Assembly (NCBI GenBank): GCA_950106755.1
Contig: OX467089.1
Span: 6,822,501 to 6,886,500, forward strand
Length of the DNA stretch: 64,000 nt
Origin: Climacium dendroides
Taxonomy: Eukaryota > Streptophyta > Bryopsida > Hypnales > Climaciaceae
Direction of reading: 5' to 3'
This document shows, one piece after another, positions 32,201-45,224 of this stretch; position 1 is the first letter of the stretch; every line of letters starts with the position of its first letter. Position numbers and translations under genes: made by a program. The notes under the pieces were generated by a model. The model made no database searches and was not told the origin of the DNA. It saw nothing but the letters and a program-made list of their open reading frames with translations.

Positions 32201-35200
32201 CAAGTTTCACGTGTGACGCAAGAAGAGGTAAAATATTCACAAACCTCAGCCCAGCGAAGGACTGCTTCAGCCCCGTAATCACGTTCCTGCCCAGAAGGGG
32301 AGGTCTCATCGTCACATTCATCATCAGAGTCGTTGCTCCGAAGTGATTCAACATTGAAACCCCCGCTGATAGAAAAGACATACAAAAAATTTAATTAGTC
32401 TCATGTTCCTTGTTTCCTGTGTAGGGATATATAATCATGAAGTTATCAGATTCCCCGTAAAAAGAAATGCAAAATAATCCAGCACACGTTTTTTAATCTC
32501 TTCCATCAACCTGTGTCCGTAAACATAAAAGCTCTGCCGTTAATACAGCTTTTTTCGTTCCTTGCTGATAAACTTTCAGAGACCATAGCATGTAAGTACC
32601 TATATAGAGATTCAGAGCTGTCAACACGCTCATGACCTCTGCTGCTAGGCTGGAGTTGCCCAGTGCCCAAACTTGAGCTGGACCCCATATCCTCTGCTCT
32701 TTCGATTCTTCCATTTGAAGGCGGAGTTTTCAAATCGCCATTTGAGAGCTTGGCTGTTTCTTCTATGATCTCTTCCGGATGGACCTATAAGACGAAAAAC
32801 TGCATTATTTTCCGCCAGGATTCCAAGACTCGAAAGAAAATCCTCCGGGGGATACACCAACTCGATTGAATACGAAAACAAAATAGGAAAATACCTCCAT
32901 GCCTCCTCTGGATCCATTTTCCAAATCTGAGCCAGGGTCTGGCGCTCCATTATCAGCATCAGATACATGCCGACCCTCTTGAGATTCTGTTTGAGGAGAG
33001 AATGGTTGTGGTGAAAAACATTCTGATGCTGTGTCCGGAGACATATAGCCTGAACCTCTGGAAGCAAATGAATTCATCTCACTCTCAGATATCAGCCCAG
33101 CCGCAGCAGCCGTTGCTCCCAGCACACTGTGTACAGGAATAGCACTCTCCATCCATCCATCGGGGTCATCAGGAGAAGGGATATCTTGCCGAACATGATT
33201 TTTACTGCCGACTTTTACCGTGGCTGGCATTTGTTCTACAAGACTCATCTCCTTAACGCACTCAGTGATGCGATCCAATCGCTCCTGTGCAATTATGCTG
33301 TTGACCGATGAAAGACCAAAAATATATACATAGATTAGTTTCATGTCAAGCAAATTTAATACATTTGGTAAGACTCCTCCATAATTTGTCTGCCACTATA
33401 CTGACCGACTAAAACAAAAACTTTAAGGATTTCGATGCATTTCTTCTATTTTTCCTTGAGTGAGCAGACCCTCGCATGACCTAATTAAAACGCCCAACAC
33501 ATGAACAACTCACCTGCTCAAAACTTCAAAATGAAGATCGAAGTAAGGCAGTCTTGTGAGAAAACAGTAACAACGAGGGGCAGATATTAAGAAGCGCCCA
33601 CGAGGGGTTCGCCGTGGGGATAATTCTGTGCTCATAGAGAAGAAGGCAGGGGCCCTTTGCACCATTTCAGGTACAAATACACATACTCCATAGAGAGTTG
33701 CATTGTCTGCGACCTGGGAGACGCAAGATAAATTCAAAATTAGATACAAGAAACAAGACTCTCAGATGTGATTATAAGATCACAAAAAACATTTAGACTT
33801 GATTAGAAACCAATGTTTGAGACGAGATTAAGGCTAAGCAATTATCAACAACATTACAACCTCAGAAAAATGAGTACTAATTTCAGAGTGAGAAGGACCA
33901 CGAAAGAGCGTCACGAACCCTGAGAAGGAAAACGAATGAATGATCATCTCGATTCTGATGGCTCTGAAACAGTAACAGAACACCGTCTGAGAATTCGATA
34001 ACTACAATATCAGTTGAATAACTACGTGTCAAAGTGGCCAGCATGACTGTATCAAGAACTGCTGGCAATCTCCTGGATGATCATAAAACTAACATTTATC
34101 AAGATCAGCTCCAGGATCAGATAGGGACCACAGTATAGGCATTTGAAAAATTTGGGCCCACTTTCGTAAGACACCCTACGTTTTCTGAGAAGTACTGACT
34201 TCAATTTATCAGCAACTTCTTTGCTGAAATTAACAATTACCTGCCCATACATAATTTCATTCAGTTCGCTCATGGATGGAGTGCGCTCCATAACTCGAGC
34301 CTGCATTTAATCAAAATTATAAGGTAATTAGTCGAGCTTCTTGATCTGGTAATCTTCAACCCTCTACCTAATTGTCAAATACCAGTAGTCAAAAAAATGC
34401 AAGATATTAGTAAAGCAATATATGTCACTATCCACCATCTAAATTTCGCGTCCACTGTAAGTCTACTCCGATCACACAAGCCAAAGGAAAGATAAGGGAG
34501 ATAAGTTTTTAAAGCAGCAAAACACGCACCTCAACCCCTGACGGAAAGCAAAAGTGAGGCAGCTCGCTGCTTTTCATAGGAAGCCTTTTGCTGAGAGGAT
34601 ACTTGAACAAGACCTGAAAGAAATGCAACACAGCTAAATGAGCACACCACAAAGGTTTCGGTTCGCTTCTCACCTCCAATGCCAATTAGGTGAAAGTGCT
34701 AATGCCGGCAACCAATTCAATTTAAAACTGGATAATTCTTCTCCGCCCTAAACTTAAGAACTCCCAAGTGCAGGAAGGCATGAAAGTATGCTTGCAGCAG
34801 GTCATAGTTGCCACAACCTCAGGTTCAAGTGTAGTGGCTTTGTGGCTGACAGAGTCTGAGCCTGCTTTTTCTGCATCCCGTTGCCGTGACTTTCTCTTAG
34901 CATACGCAACCTCTACAGCTCGAACATCAGAATGAGGTCTAAGGCCCACCACTACAAAATGTTCAAAAAAAGAGGTAGGTTCCTTCAGAGGGTGCTTTCT
35001 TTCCTGCAGGTAATAAAAAAACACCCAGATGTCAGTAAATAGTACGCATTTCCATATATTTCAAAATTTTAAAACAGCGATTAAGAGTACTCAAGAATAT
35101 GAAAGAGTATTAAAAGACTAGCACAGCTGGTAAAGATTCACCAAGAAAGTATAATTTTTCCCACTAATGAAATCTATCAGACTTGCACAGGACACAATAA

Positions 35201-35728
35201 AGTGTTGTGACGTATTCCCATTGCCGTCATAAAGGGAACTGCTGGTAGACCACATAAAAAGAGCAATTCTAAGTTGCATTTCCTGTATAAGGCACTTGTA
35301 CAATCTCTAAGCATACTGCTCTGCTCTAAAATCCGATTCCTGAGTGTGCAAAACAAAACAAACATTTCAAAGGGCTTTGTCTCATTTATCAAAGGGGATT
35401 CACGACTCACCAAAGCTTTCATCTGGGACTCAACCCATAATCGCTTCTGACGGGTGAGCAATTCCGGATTGAACAGATTCCTCTGTGTTCTATCTTTGTG
35501 ATTATTGGGCCACTTCAGAGCTTTCTGAAAACTCTTCTTCAATTTCAGAAAGCTGGTGGAGCTGTGTTGATTCTTGGCAGAAACGACTATAGATGGAGCG
35601 GGACGCACAGCAGCTGCCGCCTCGACGGCAAGTCTTGCCTCCTCTTCGGTTGTTTGAGAGAACAGCACAGCGAGTGTTTTCTGAGGACTAACCGCATTGT
35701 TCTGTTCCTCCGCCATCACATCCTTCAT
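29239..35728 (-). CDS. DENN (AEX-3) domain-containing protein, 19 exons, intact
   Basis: Exons with GT-AG borders, all in phase: 35728-35411, 35003-34818, 34613-34530, 34300-34241, 33963-33919, 33713-33514, 33297-32895, 32784-32600, 32365-32245, 32009-31815, 31600-31511, 31393-31331, 31064-30990, 30666-30616, 30336-30259, 30136-30002, 29868-29758, 29523-29458, 29307-29239; predicted 844 aa. A second Met (MAEEQ) lies four codons in. The uDENN part includes FFEHFVVVGL, VLFKYPLSKRLP and FCFPSGVE with MERTPSMSELNE. Central DENN segments include ADNATLYGVCVFV and VVICPNL with RPYQWQCLLLP, ILPNQMLDFLEAPVPFI. The dDENN end is LLKDSFIDSF and DTQLFSVYTD. A long Ser/Glu-rich insertion (exons 7-9, about residues 300-530) interrupts the domain. 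It resembles the plant DENN/AEX-3 family (Arabidopsis At5g35560 type). DENN proteins are guanine-nucleotide exchange factors for Rab GTPases in membrane traffic; the Rab partner is unknown. Confidence 0.92.
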
Positions 35729-36181
35729 CAATCCTTCCCTAGAGTGCAAGGTAAATACCAATTTCGGGTATATGCCTTCGAAGCATATCTGAATGGTTCT
35801 CGCTAATTCATGTAACCAAGATATTCACAGCAAGCACTGCAATAACCTACTCCAAAGGTGTTTCCTTATTTCAGTGATAAATGCACAGGCTGTCAAATTC
35901 TGTAAAATCCAAAATATATGTTGACAAGTTGCTCCACTAAACGATTTCTTAACACCAGGCTAGAAGCACCCTTCAAAGAGGAGATATCAAGTCCTCAAAC
36001 CCAAGAAGATAGGTCCGGTAGCATTAGCAAGGGAATGACCAATGCAGCTCTTGTTTTAAACTCCAGCAAGCCTGCAAACAAACGAGTATGCAGTCAGAAT
36101 GTAGGACACTCTGTCCGTACTTGAGGATACTGCACAATCCTAAAACGTGGAGTCCAAAAGTTTTCTATACAGTCGTCAATG

Positions 36182-36398
36182 CGCCAATATGCTCACGGGT
36201 GACATACCCCGTTATATTTCCGAGCCATAACACTCTATAATCCAGTCATCGCTGCGTATTGTCGAATCGACTTTGCCGCTGTACAACTTGGGTTAAAGGA
36301 TGGGGTTTGCTGCTTTAGGACTGGTTTCAAAGAGTCGCCAGTTACTGCCAGCTTGTCAAAAAGCTATAAAGGTGACTCTGCATGTTACTCTGCTCACC
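36182..36398. other. About 200-bp segment unique to the intact unit
   Basis: Between matching flanks ('cagtcgtcaatgc' on one side, 'ctcaccaatcgaatctg' on the other) this unit has about 200 bp absent from the broken unit, which instead has 11 bp. No inverted ends or target duplication are visible, so it may be an insertion here or a deletion there. Confidence 0.6.
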
Positions 36399-36959
36399 AA
36401 TCGAATCTGTATAAAGACCTCAGCAGTGGTTCCCTGGAAAAAACAAAACAACAAAACTGGTGTAAGTACATTGACTCAGTACAGACTTGAATGCATTCAG
36501 GTAAACGAGTTCAGTCGGACAATTTGTTCAACTAGAATATTAACTGCGAAATGTGTTGCAAGATTCCCAATCACCAGCACATCCTTCAAAAGGATACACA
36601 ATTCATTTATTTTACAATGCATAATTGATCTACAGATTTATGCATCGTGAACAGCTCATAGGTTAGCATTTCCTTTCATCCAACAAGTGGAATACATATC
36701 GTAGGGCTATCATGCACCAATCTGAAAAACTCAAATTGAGCACAGCCGGAACGGTCTGCTTCAAGAGGACCTAATCTGCCACGAGTCAACTCTGACAGTA
36801 CGGCACCATATAACTAACCCCGATCCAATCCGTCTACGCAAACATACGGCAGTAAAAGCACTGATATTAACATTCAAGATTTCGACTTAAGCACTAATCC
36901 GAACACCTTCAAACTCACATAAGTCGTCAGTAGAAAAGCAAGGATTCCCTTCAAAATTG

Positions 36960-38110
36960 AACGCACCGCCCTAGCCACTCCAAGATTGCAAATAACACTT
37001 CCCCCTCCCCCCCCCGATAAAAAAAGCCTCAAGCAAGCTCTGAGGTGGTCGCACAGCTTGTTGCAACACCCGCACTACCGAGATAAGTTATCACCACACT
37101 CTCTGAACACTCACAGAGAGTTTGCTTGCACAGCCGTCCGAACGAATAACTCAAAACACTTCACTAAGTTCGAAACTAATTGCTTATTCAACACAAAGAA
37201 ACGGTCAAAACGCCGAAATTCAAAAAGAAAAACGACCTCGTCGCATCGTACCATTCCTGCTCTGACAAAGTCAATCCCTCAGCTACGAAACGCAAACAAA
37301 AGCTCTCAGAGCCGAGCGAGAGCAGGTAGCGTACAAGCTAAAACGTCCTGACGCAACCTCTAATAAGCACCGTCCTCACGACGCACCGGGATCGAACTCG
37401 GGATCCATTAGTAGCTGAACGGGATCCATTCACCTCACCATTCTACACCCTACACCTTCTCAAAGACCGAATAACAAAAAAAAAAATTTAACTCATCAAC
37501 ACTAACCTCATATGGCTAATAATGAAACAAAAACTCTCCACGACGGACTCCATACAACCACTTACGTCATGTTCAGAAAGCACTAAACTGAAAACCTATC
37601 TGCTTCGATCGAGAAAAACGAAACACGGAAGCGAAAACCAAAAACCTCACGATCACCAGCCCGGAATTTGTCGGAACCTAGACCGCCGACCACACGAGTG
37701 AACCTGAAACTCACACATGCGCGCGAACGAGAGCGTGCAATTCGACGACAGTAAGCTCCGTCAGAAGAGAAAAATGGAAATATTTGTTCATTCCCGAGCA
37801 TCCTTTGTTGCGTCCCGATCGGCTACTCCCACGCCCGCGCCGCGTTCGTCATCAGGAATCGAACAGCAATGCATGCACAGTGGAGTTTGTGAAGGTTTTG
37901 CGAAGCTTCGCAAAGGTTTTGCTTTAAGCGCGATGATCTTCAGGAAGCTTTCGCCTGTGCGAGACAGACACCTCGTCGCGGCTCCTTCGGCTCCGGTGCC
38001 ATAGCCAACACACATGTGCCTGCAAAGCTCCGCCTCTGGCGCTTCTGTTGCAGGGCACACACCTCTGTCGTCTTGGACTGCTAACCCTAACCTCAAATCT
38101 ACCGATCAGC
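36960..38110. other. Intergenic DNA upstream of the DENN gene
   Basis: GC-richer than the DNA to its right, with several short frames but no recognisable protein. The duplication with the left unit ends near 36957. The DENN promoter presumably lies between 35.8 and 37.8 kb. Confidence 0.4.
37376..37470 (-). mobile_element. Possible tRNA-derived SINE fragment
   Basis: On the minus strand 'gagttcgatcccg' fits a pol III B box, and 'agaatggtgaggtgaatgg' about 30 bp upstream is weakly A-box-like. There is no complete cloverleaf, so it is not called a tRNA gene. Confidence 0.3.
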
Positions 38111-40773
38111 TACATTCTTCCTGAATTAGTTCTGATTTACCAGCGTCGGGTACATTAGCTAAAAGTAGATTATGAGGCGAAAGTAACATTCTAGATTGAA
38201 AGATTTGAGATCTTTCACGAATGTACATTCTTGGACTGCGTGTCGGAGATTTTGAACCGTGCCTGGGCTTGCCCATTCCTCCGACGTGGCGTGATTCGGT
38301 CCTAGTTGGCACTTTCTTGTCACGACTCTGCTTTTCCAAGTTTTTTTCAACGGGCTTTGGGGCGGTCCCTATATTTTAATTCTAAACATTACTTTAAAAA
38401 AATTGTTTTCCCTTTTCTTTTCCTCTACTTTTTCAACTCTTTCCCAAAAAAAAATTCATGGTACACAATTCATACATGGGTACAATTGCAACCAAAAAAA
38501 CAATTTCCAGACATATCCATCCTATTCCAAATGGTTGTAAAAAAGAATACATTGCGGCCACCAACAAGATAATGTGTGTTCCAAGACTTGACCTTACCTT
38601 TCCTTTGACCCCATCATAAGGTACAAATGTACAAACCATAGCCATTCAAACAATGAAGACTTTTAGTTGTCCAATTCCTTCCACCTTTTTTTTAAAAAAA
38701 ATTCCTATCCCTGCAAGTGGTTCCCCAATTTTTGGGTGTTTCTTTTTTATGCGGTGGGTGGTTGGGGGCCCCTGACTGAAACCAACCAAGCCCTACATGA
38801 GGTGATTTTATGTTTTTAAAAATTATTGGACAGAGAATGGTGAGACATGGCTCAGTCACTTTCAGTTACCATGAAGCTGCAGTGGTACTTGTGTACCATA
38901 TAAGTATGGGATTTTTTTTTTTAATATTTGTTTGTTGCCCTTTTCAAACAAATGTGGAAAATGGAGTGACATGACTCAGCATGGATAGTCACTTTTTTTA
39001 TTTTTTTTTGGTTACATGTTGTAACTTAGAACCCAAAAAATTGATGTTTTTCTTTTCTTAAGGACCCAATAAGTTATAGAATAGTTATATATTCCAAGGC
39101 AAGAAAGCATGGGTTTGTCAACTTGAGGTGAAGTCAAAGTAGTGTGCATGTGAGAGACATTTCTCAAAATATTCTATGGGAGGAGTTTATCTAGTTAATT
39201 TGACTTCAAGGCACGAAGAAGCTACTAAGACATTCTTCGTAAGGTGGGCACCCTAAACCGTTACTTTGGACTATTGTTCCTAGTTGGTATTATAATTAGA
39301 TTGTTTAAAGTTTCATTGATTTTCTTATCAGCAAGTGAAAGGAGGTTCCAACGCACCAAAGAATACGGCATTTGGATACCATATGCAAAAGTTAGAAAGG
39401 GTTAAAGCTTTTTTTTTTATAGAGGTTCTAAAATCACGTTTCTTCCACGTGGGTATATATTGATTTTGGAGATGTACACAGAGTGATGATAGTAGTTTTG
39501 GTCAATGGTACATTTGGAGGTGCCCACCTTATATGGTGAGCTTGTAGGTTAACTTTGAAATGACTGTGAGGACACAATGAAAGTGTTTGATGGATGATTT
39601 TTATGTTACTATAGAAACAAAGAATGTATCTATTGGTCCAAAAATTGAATCATATTTGATGAATACCTATCATTGAGGTAGTAAGCCTTCTAGGGTTAAG
39701 GTAAGTGCACATAAATTGTAACCCTATCAAAAACCTATCTCTAACAAGGTAGTGATTGTATTGAAGTGAGTCTAGAGCCATTTTTGAACGCAACCATACT
39801 CATCACTTTGAGAATCCATAGTTTCTTTATTCAGTGTCTAAAAACTACAAAAGAAGAATTTAGAATCAAGGACGTGATCAAGGACCAAGGATATTTTGTT
39901 GACCTTTAATAAGATTCAACAAAAAAATTAGGTAATTTAATAATAGAAATAATGCTCAATTGCTTATCCTATCACAATTAAGTGTAGTTATATTACTCTT
40001 TATGGTGACTTTGATTATTATTGCAACCTTGAGTGAATGACAATGATATTTTATATCCTTGAGGGTGATATGAAATATCAAAATATAGAAAGTGTGGATG
40101 TTCAATGAAAATGAGACACATGTTAACAACCATAATGTACTTACATAGTAGGTTTGTATACCATGAAACAAATATTTAATTAGAGTTCAAAAACCAAGTT
40201 CATCTCTAAAAGCATTATGTATTTAGAATTCATTTCTCCCTTATCTTCACTCATAAAAGGAGGGAGTTGTAGAAAAAATAGAGTTAAGTTGAATTTGGGT
40301 TGAAATTTTAAACTAGTTTCAAAAAACAAAAACAAAAAGCAAACCCATTATCTATTCTATGGTAGTGCATTAGCATTGAATTTTTAACAAAATAAATATG
40401 ATTTGGATTTTTCATAGATGTTCAAAAGAAGAATTTTTAATCAAATTACTTGCAATTAAAAAATAAACTTCTACTTTTTATAAATTTTTGTAAGAGAAAT
40501 TTTGGAATTAAATGTTGTTAATGTTGGCATGTTGTATTTTTCCTATAATAATTGGATTTCAATGGCAACCTATATTGATCGCATATTATTTATGATTTGT
40601 TGAAATTGCACCAACTCAATACCTACCTACCAATATTGACGAGTCACCTATCAAATATTAATTTTTTAAATTATAGATTATTTATCAAATCTTTATTATT
40701 AAAATAATTACAACAAAGTATACTGCAATACAAAATTTTAATATTGAAGTTTGGAAAAAAAATACCTAAGATT
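38110..40773. other. AT-rich gene-poor DNA
   Basis: No gene or recognisable domain seen on either strand. Homopolymer T and A runs are frequent. Confidence 0.5.
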
Positions 40774-40937
40774 CACTACAAGGAAATGCTGTCATTTTTT
40801 GTCAATTCGAATGTTTTTTCAATCAATTTTTTGTTAATTTGGACATTTTTTTTTGGTCAATTCAAACATTTTTTTGTCAATTCGGACATTGTTTGTCAAT
40901 TGGGATGTGTCAATTTGGAAGTTGTTTTCTTGTAGTG
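40774..40937. mobile_element. CACTA-type MITE, 164 bp, with ATT target duplication
   Basis: The left end reads 'cactacaaggaaa' and the right end 'ttttcttgtagtg', the typical CACTACAAGAAA terminus of plant CACTA (En/Spm) elements with one mismatch. Both sides are flanked by ATT (40771-40773 and 40938-40940), the 3-bp duplication expected for CACTA. The interior has four or five copies of a short 'tttttgtcaattcgga'-like subterminal repeat. It is non-autonomous and depends on a transposase elsewhere. Confidence 0.92.
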
Positions 40938-41029
40938 ATTACAGTACAAAACTCTTATAAGAATTAAACATATATATATATATATATTGTAATGGCATAT
41001 TGTGAATTATATATATTGTGAATTAGTGT

Positions 41030-41700
41030 CTTATTTTGTATATGTATGATTGCCATTACAAATATAATTGAACAAAAATTTACAAATTTCTAGAGATTTT
41101 CATATAATGTCTATAGATACGACAATACAGTTTCAAAGTATACATTGATGGATGAGCATAGAGTTCTTGGAGATAGATATTTTTAGATGGTGGATTTGTT
41201 CATGGAAATTAGACAACTCCAATTAGATAAGAAGGGCACTAGAATGCTTAGAGTTAGATATCTTTAAACTATAGATTTATGTAGTGAAGTTGAACAACTC
41301 CACATGGATGACCAATGTAGCACTAGAATTAAAGACAAGTGTGTTGGAATTTGGAATTAGATAACTCCAAATAGAAGATCAAGATTTGGATTAGATATGA
41401 TTGGAGAAATATAACTATGACTTTTACTTGAGTGAATGGTTTCTAATAAAACCAAGGATAGAAAGATAAAGGTAGAAAAGAAATCATAATCTATTTTAAG
41501 GACTAATAGTCTTTGTTGATAATCTTTATTTTATAAGACAAAGCTTAGGAGTGAGGAAACTCTCTTTTTGGAGATTGATCTTTTTTTGTAGTTAGGTGGT
41601 TGAGCTCCTTGTGAAAACATTCTTGTTAATAAGTGTATTTTGTGTCCCTAATTGAAGTTCATTGAAGGAAGTCTATAGCATATATAATCTTCAATCTAAC
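41030..41700 (+). mobile_element. Diverged solo LTR of the Ty3/Gypsy family found at 48.5 kb
   Basis: The sequence follows the reverse complement of the LTRs at 48534-49143 in order: 'ggagatagata', 'ttagacaactcca', 'gatgaccaatgta', 'agataactccaa', 'gattagatatgattgg', 'gacttttact', 'ggactaatagtctttg', 'ggtggttgagctcctt', 'gtgtattttgtg'. Identity is clearly lower than within the intact element, and no internal region is present. The orientation is opposite to that of the full-length copy. Start and end are approximate. Confidence 0.75.
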
Positions 41701-41794
41701 TTATACTACAACTATTAAGTTTGACTACAATACTTAACCTTGGAGCGCTCCGACGTCCATTTTTTGAACAATGAAAAGATTGAAGTTGTTGTTT

Positions 41795-41985
41795 CTATCT
41801 CGGCCCTGCTTGGATGAAAATCATCATAATTTTTAGTGATACTTTATCAAGTTTTTGTCTTATCTAATGGTTGGATTTGGTGTTACTAGAATACAAATTT
41901 TCTAAAATTACAAATGTGGTAGTGTGTCAAATGGTCAAATTGCATTGACTCTAGTTCAAAACTAGATTTGCAAAAATGAAGTCAT
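41795..41985 (+). repeat. Repeat R2, plus copy (inverted partner at 45780)
   Basis: Contains 'gcttggatgaaaatcatc', 'gtcttatctaatggttgg', 'atttggtgtta' and 'aattttctaaaattac' in this order. The same phrases recur as reverse complement at 45780-45965. Confidence 0.7.
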
Positions 41986-41989
41986 GGAT

Positions 41990-43520
41990 GTAAAGAATGC
42001 AAAAATTTCAAAAAATCACCATGTCAAGAGAACCTCATTTTGAATCCATTCCAATAAGTTTTGCTCAAAAAATGATAATATTTTGCTTGTAATCAAATTT
42101 AGAAGGAATTTTGAAATTTACCTTTCCAAATTTATAGAAAATATTGGTGATAGCATTGGTGAATCTAACCATACAAATGGAATTTAAAATTCAAAATCTA
42201 CAACTTTTTTTTATAACTTCTAAAATATTCTTCCAAATAGTACTTTATTACGATTTTCTCCAAATCATCAATTCTAGAGAAGAATCTAGACATTTAGGGG
42301 TTAACTTGATATAACTACCATATTTTTTCAAAGAATTGTATGTTTTTCTTTTTTTTCTTTTCACTGAATTTTTTTTTCTCTTTTCATTTCTTTTCAAAAA
42401 AATTAAATAAATAAATAAACAAATTCTTTATATTATTAAATCATAAGCTACATAAATTATCATTTGTTCAAATAGATGTTTGAATCTCTTAAAATCAATC
42501 TTCTTTTGTGATAAATTTGATGAAATTATGGTAAATTTTCTTTACAAAGATATAAGTTTCAAAAAATATGTCAAATTATAGAAGATGATTTAGAGTAGCA
42601 GTAGAAGAGTATCAATTGTAATCAAATATGGTTTAGAAAAAAATGCTTATATCAATAGTTGTGGGGGGCGACGTGTAATGAAAGAATACAATTCACTAAA
42701 GAACACGCTAAGGAAAAAAGTAATTAAAAAATATTGAATGTGTAGTGAGCTAATCCTTCACTACCCACTCAAAAGAGTCCATTATAAACTTACTATTGTT
42801 TTGTCATAATTCATTTGAATCAATACAATTTCAATCATCAAATTTGAGGTAGCAAAAAATTGCTCAATATAAAAATCTTGATTCCTCAAAATTCTAAATT
42901 TTAACTAAATTTCATTTTCTTGTCACCAAATTCTTCATCCATTCTTCTATTTTCATTCATCTTGAGTGTTCTTCCATTCATCATCCTTCCTTCTTTTCTT
43001 TTTAACAAATGGAAAAACATTACCATTAAACCACCTTTCATCTAGATTTTTGGGATTTTATTTCCTAGATTCTCAACTCAATTCTCTACCACAAAGATTT
43101 AAAGCTTGAAACTTTGTTTTCAACTACAAAAATACTATCCTTGATTGCCATCCTAACTATACTCCAAATTTTATAGGAGAAACAAAAACAAACAAACCCT
43201 TCAACAATTATATATTTAATATTAAACCAAATATTACTATAAATAATTCATTAATTCTAAAATGATTATTAATAAATTCCATAATGATTTTAGATTGAAT
43301 TTCATATTCTTGAATTTTTATTTTTTTTTACATTTTGGCAATCAATTGAATTTTATTACTTAGAAATTTTTCAATTTACAACAAGTACAACTTCATATCA
43401 AGTTTTTGTCTCTCCTTTTTACTTTACTTTTTAAAACCCGGATCAAGTCCTTGTCTTTAAAGTGCAACATGGGAGGGCTGAAAAAGCCTTCCACCGACGG
43501 GCCCTTTCCTCAGAAATAAA
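41990..43520. other. AT-rich noncoding DNA
   Basis: No gene seen. Long A/T runs, and no recognisable protein on either strand. Confidence 0.5.
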
Positions 43521-43524
43521 AAGC

Positions 43525-43700
43525 TTACACTCAGACCTCTTTAATGTCACTGGTGCCTCCAAATAGGCAAGTGAGACAACCGAGGTATTCGTTACGTTCA
43601 GAAATAAAGTAAAAAAAAATGTCGCGTACATTCAGACCTCTTTAATGTCACAGTCCTGGGGGCCCCCAAACGGACAGATATTTGTTACGTACAAAATGAG
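43525..43700. repeat. Tandem repeat, period about 102 bp, two units
   Basis: 'cagacctctttaatgtcac' occurs at about 43530 and 43631, each followed by a GC-rich 'gtgcctcc' or 'gggggcccccaaa' stretch and by 'tcgttacgt' or 'tgttacgt'. The 'gggggccccc' core in the second unit is a perfect palindrome. Confidence 0.7.
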
Positions 43701-43734
43701 TTTCATGGAGAGATTTTAAAGTCCATGTTCATGT

Positions 43735-44250
43735 CCAATTTGGATAAGTTTTTTTCATGTTTTTTTGAATTGTAATTGTAGACATGTTAGGGATCCCATA
43801 AAAAAAAATCACAACGATTTCACTTATGGATTGAAAGATTATAATGTTTGGTCATGAGGGTGTTAAAAATGCAAAAGTGCTTTGGAATCTCATGTTAAAT
43901 CTGAAAAAGAAAAGGTCACCAAAAAAATGTGAGGTTACAAGGCATAAAAACATGCATAACTTCAATCAATTTACAACTTTTCAAAATCTACTCTACAAGT
44001 TTGTAAGGTGAATTTCTAATGTGATTTTTTCTCCAAGATCTAGTGTGTTTCCAAAAGTCTTTAACACTTGAAAATCAAGATTTGCAATAAAGTTGAATAG
44101 AAAATTGAATTTTTTGATGCTAAAAATAGACTACAACAAGGGGTTTTAAAATACTAATAATCTATTAAAAATAATAACTTGATTAGGATTTATTTAACTT
44201 CAAAGTTTCCTTGACACGAGAATTTGGTGCCTTGAGCATTTAGGGATGAA
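43735..44250 (+). repeat. Dispersed noncoding repeat, copy 3
   Basis: Shares 'gtaattgtagacatgtta', 'attataatgtttggtcatga', 'ctccaagatctagtgtgttt' and the end 'gaatttggtgccttgagcat' with the copy at 45225-45775, and in weaker form with 12850 and 17290. Confidence 0.7.
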
Positions 44251-44259
44251 TGATAGTAC

Positions 44260-45220
44260 TATTCCTTCAAAAACACTAGACATCTAATTTTAAAAAAAAA
44301 AGACTAGCGAGGGGTTGCAAAATATTAAAATTGAAATATCTAATGATGTATAGATATGGATATATTATGATTAAATATGGACATAATATAAGTATAGATA
44401 TAATGTATAAAATAAAAATATATGTATACATTTATATAATTGTTGACAAGGTTGTAAATTATCCCATATCTTTTGTTAACAACTTGAATTGACACAATAC
44501 TTGAATTCTTGAATTTTGAAAAAATAATTTAAAAAAATTAACCTATAGTACCTAGCTTCAATTTTTATAACCAAGGCTTTGATTCAATGAATAACTATCC
44601 ATTCAAAAACACCATCATCCTTCTAACAATTGCACAATTAGAAGTTGTAAGCACAATTTGATGAAGAGTTTGGTGTAGAGTTTTGAATCACATAGTTACC
44701 CTCCTTGTACTGTATTTGCACTTCTTAAAGCATTAGGAAAAAATTCAGCCATCAAAGAGGCTACGAGTTCTACACCCCTATGATGCAATTATAGAAAAAA
44801 TTAAAAATTATTATTTTTATTTTTTATTTTAAATTTTAATATGTCAGTGCCATATCATATTGGCAATTTTTTAAAATACTTTTCATTTATAATATTTTTT
44901 TCAAAAAAATATTTTTTATACTTGCACCACTAGGGTGCCAAAAATCAAAAGTTAGCAGCTATTTGCAAGGTTCAGATTTTTTGTAATGAAATAACTGTAT
45001 AACTTGTTCCAAGTAATGTTGATCCCTAGAATTTTTTACATGTAACTATTTTGAGAGGGGGAGACAATTAATGAGGGAAACCTAGTCATTTCTTTTCATG
45101 AGTTACTTGTAAGGAGTTTGAAGTCAAAGTTTACTTTATTCCTAAGTGTTCTAAAATTCATATTATGGAGGATAAAGGATTGTTTCAAATTGATTTTTAT
45201 TCCACATTTTGATAAATTGT
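44260..45220. other. AT-rich noncoding DNA
   Basis: No gene seen between the two dispersed-repeat copies. Confidence 0.5.
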
Positions 45221-45224
45221 ATTA

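Noticed and set aside
36300..36650. 116-aa gene upstream of the DENN gene
   Set aside because: The frame crosses the duplicated 5' flank and is not kept in the other unit; no domain.
37376..37470. tRNA gene on the minus strand
   Set aside because: B-box-like sequence without a foldable cloverleaf or a clear anticodon loop.
40744..40935. Small Phe-rich protein gene
   Set aside because: It coincides with the CACTA MITE and reads its subterminal repeats.
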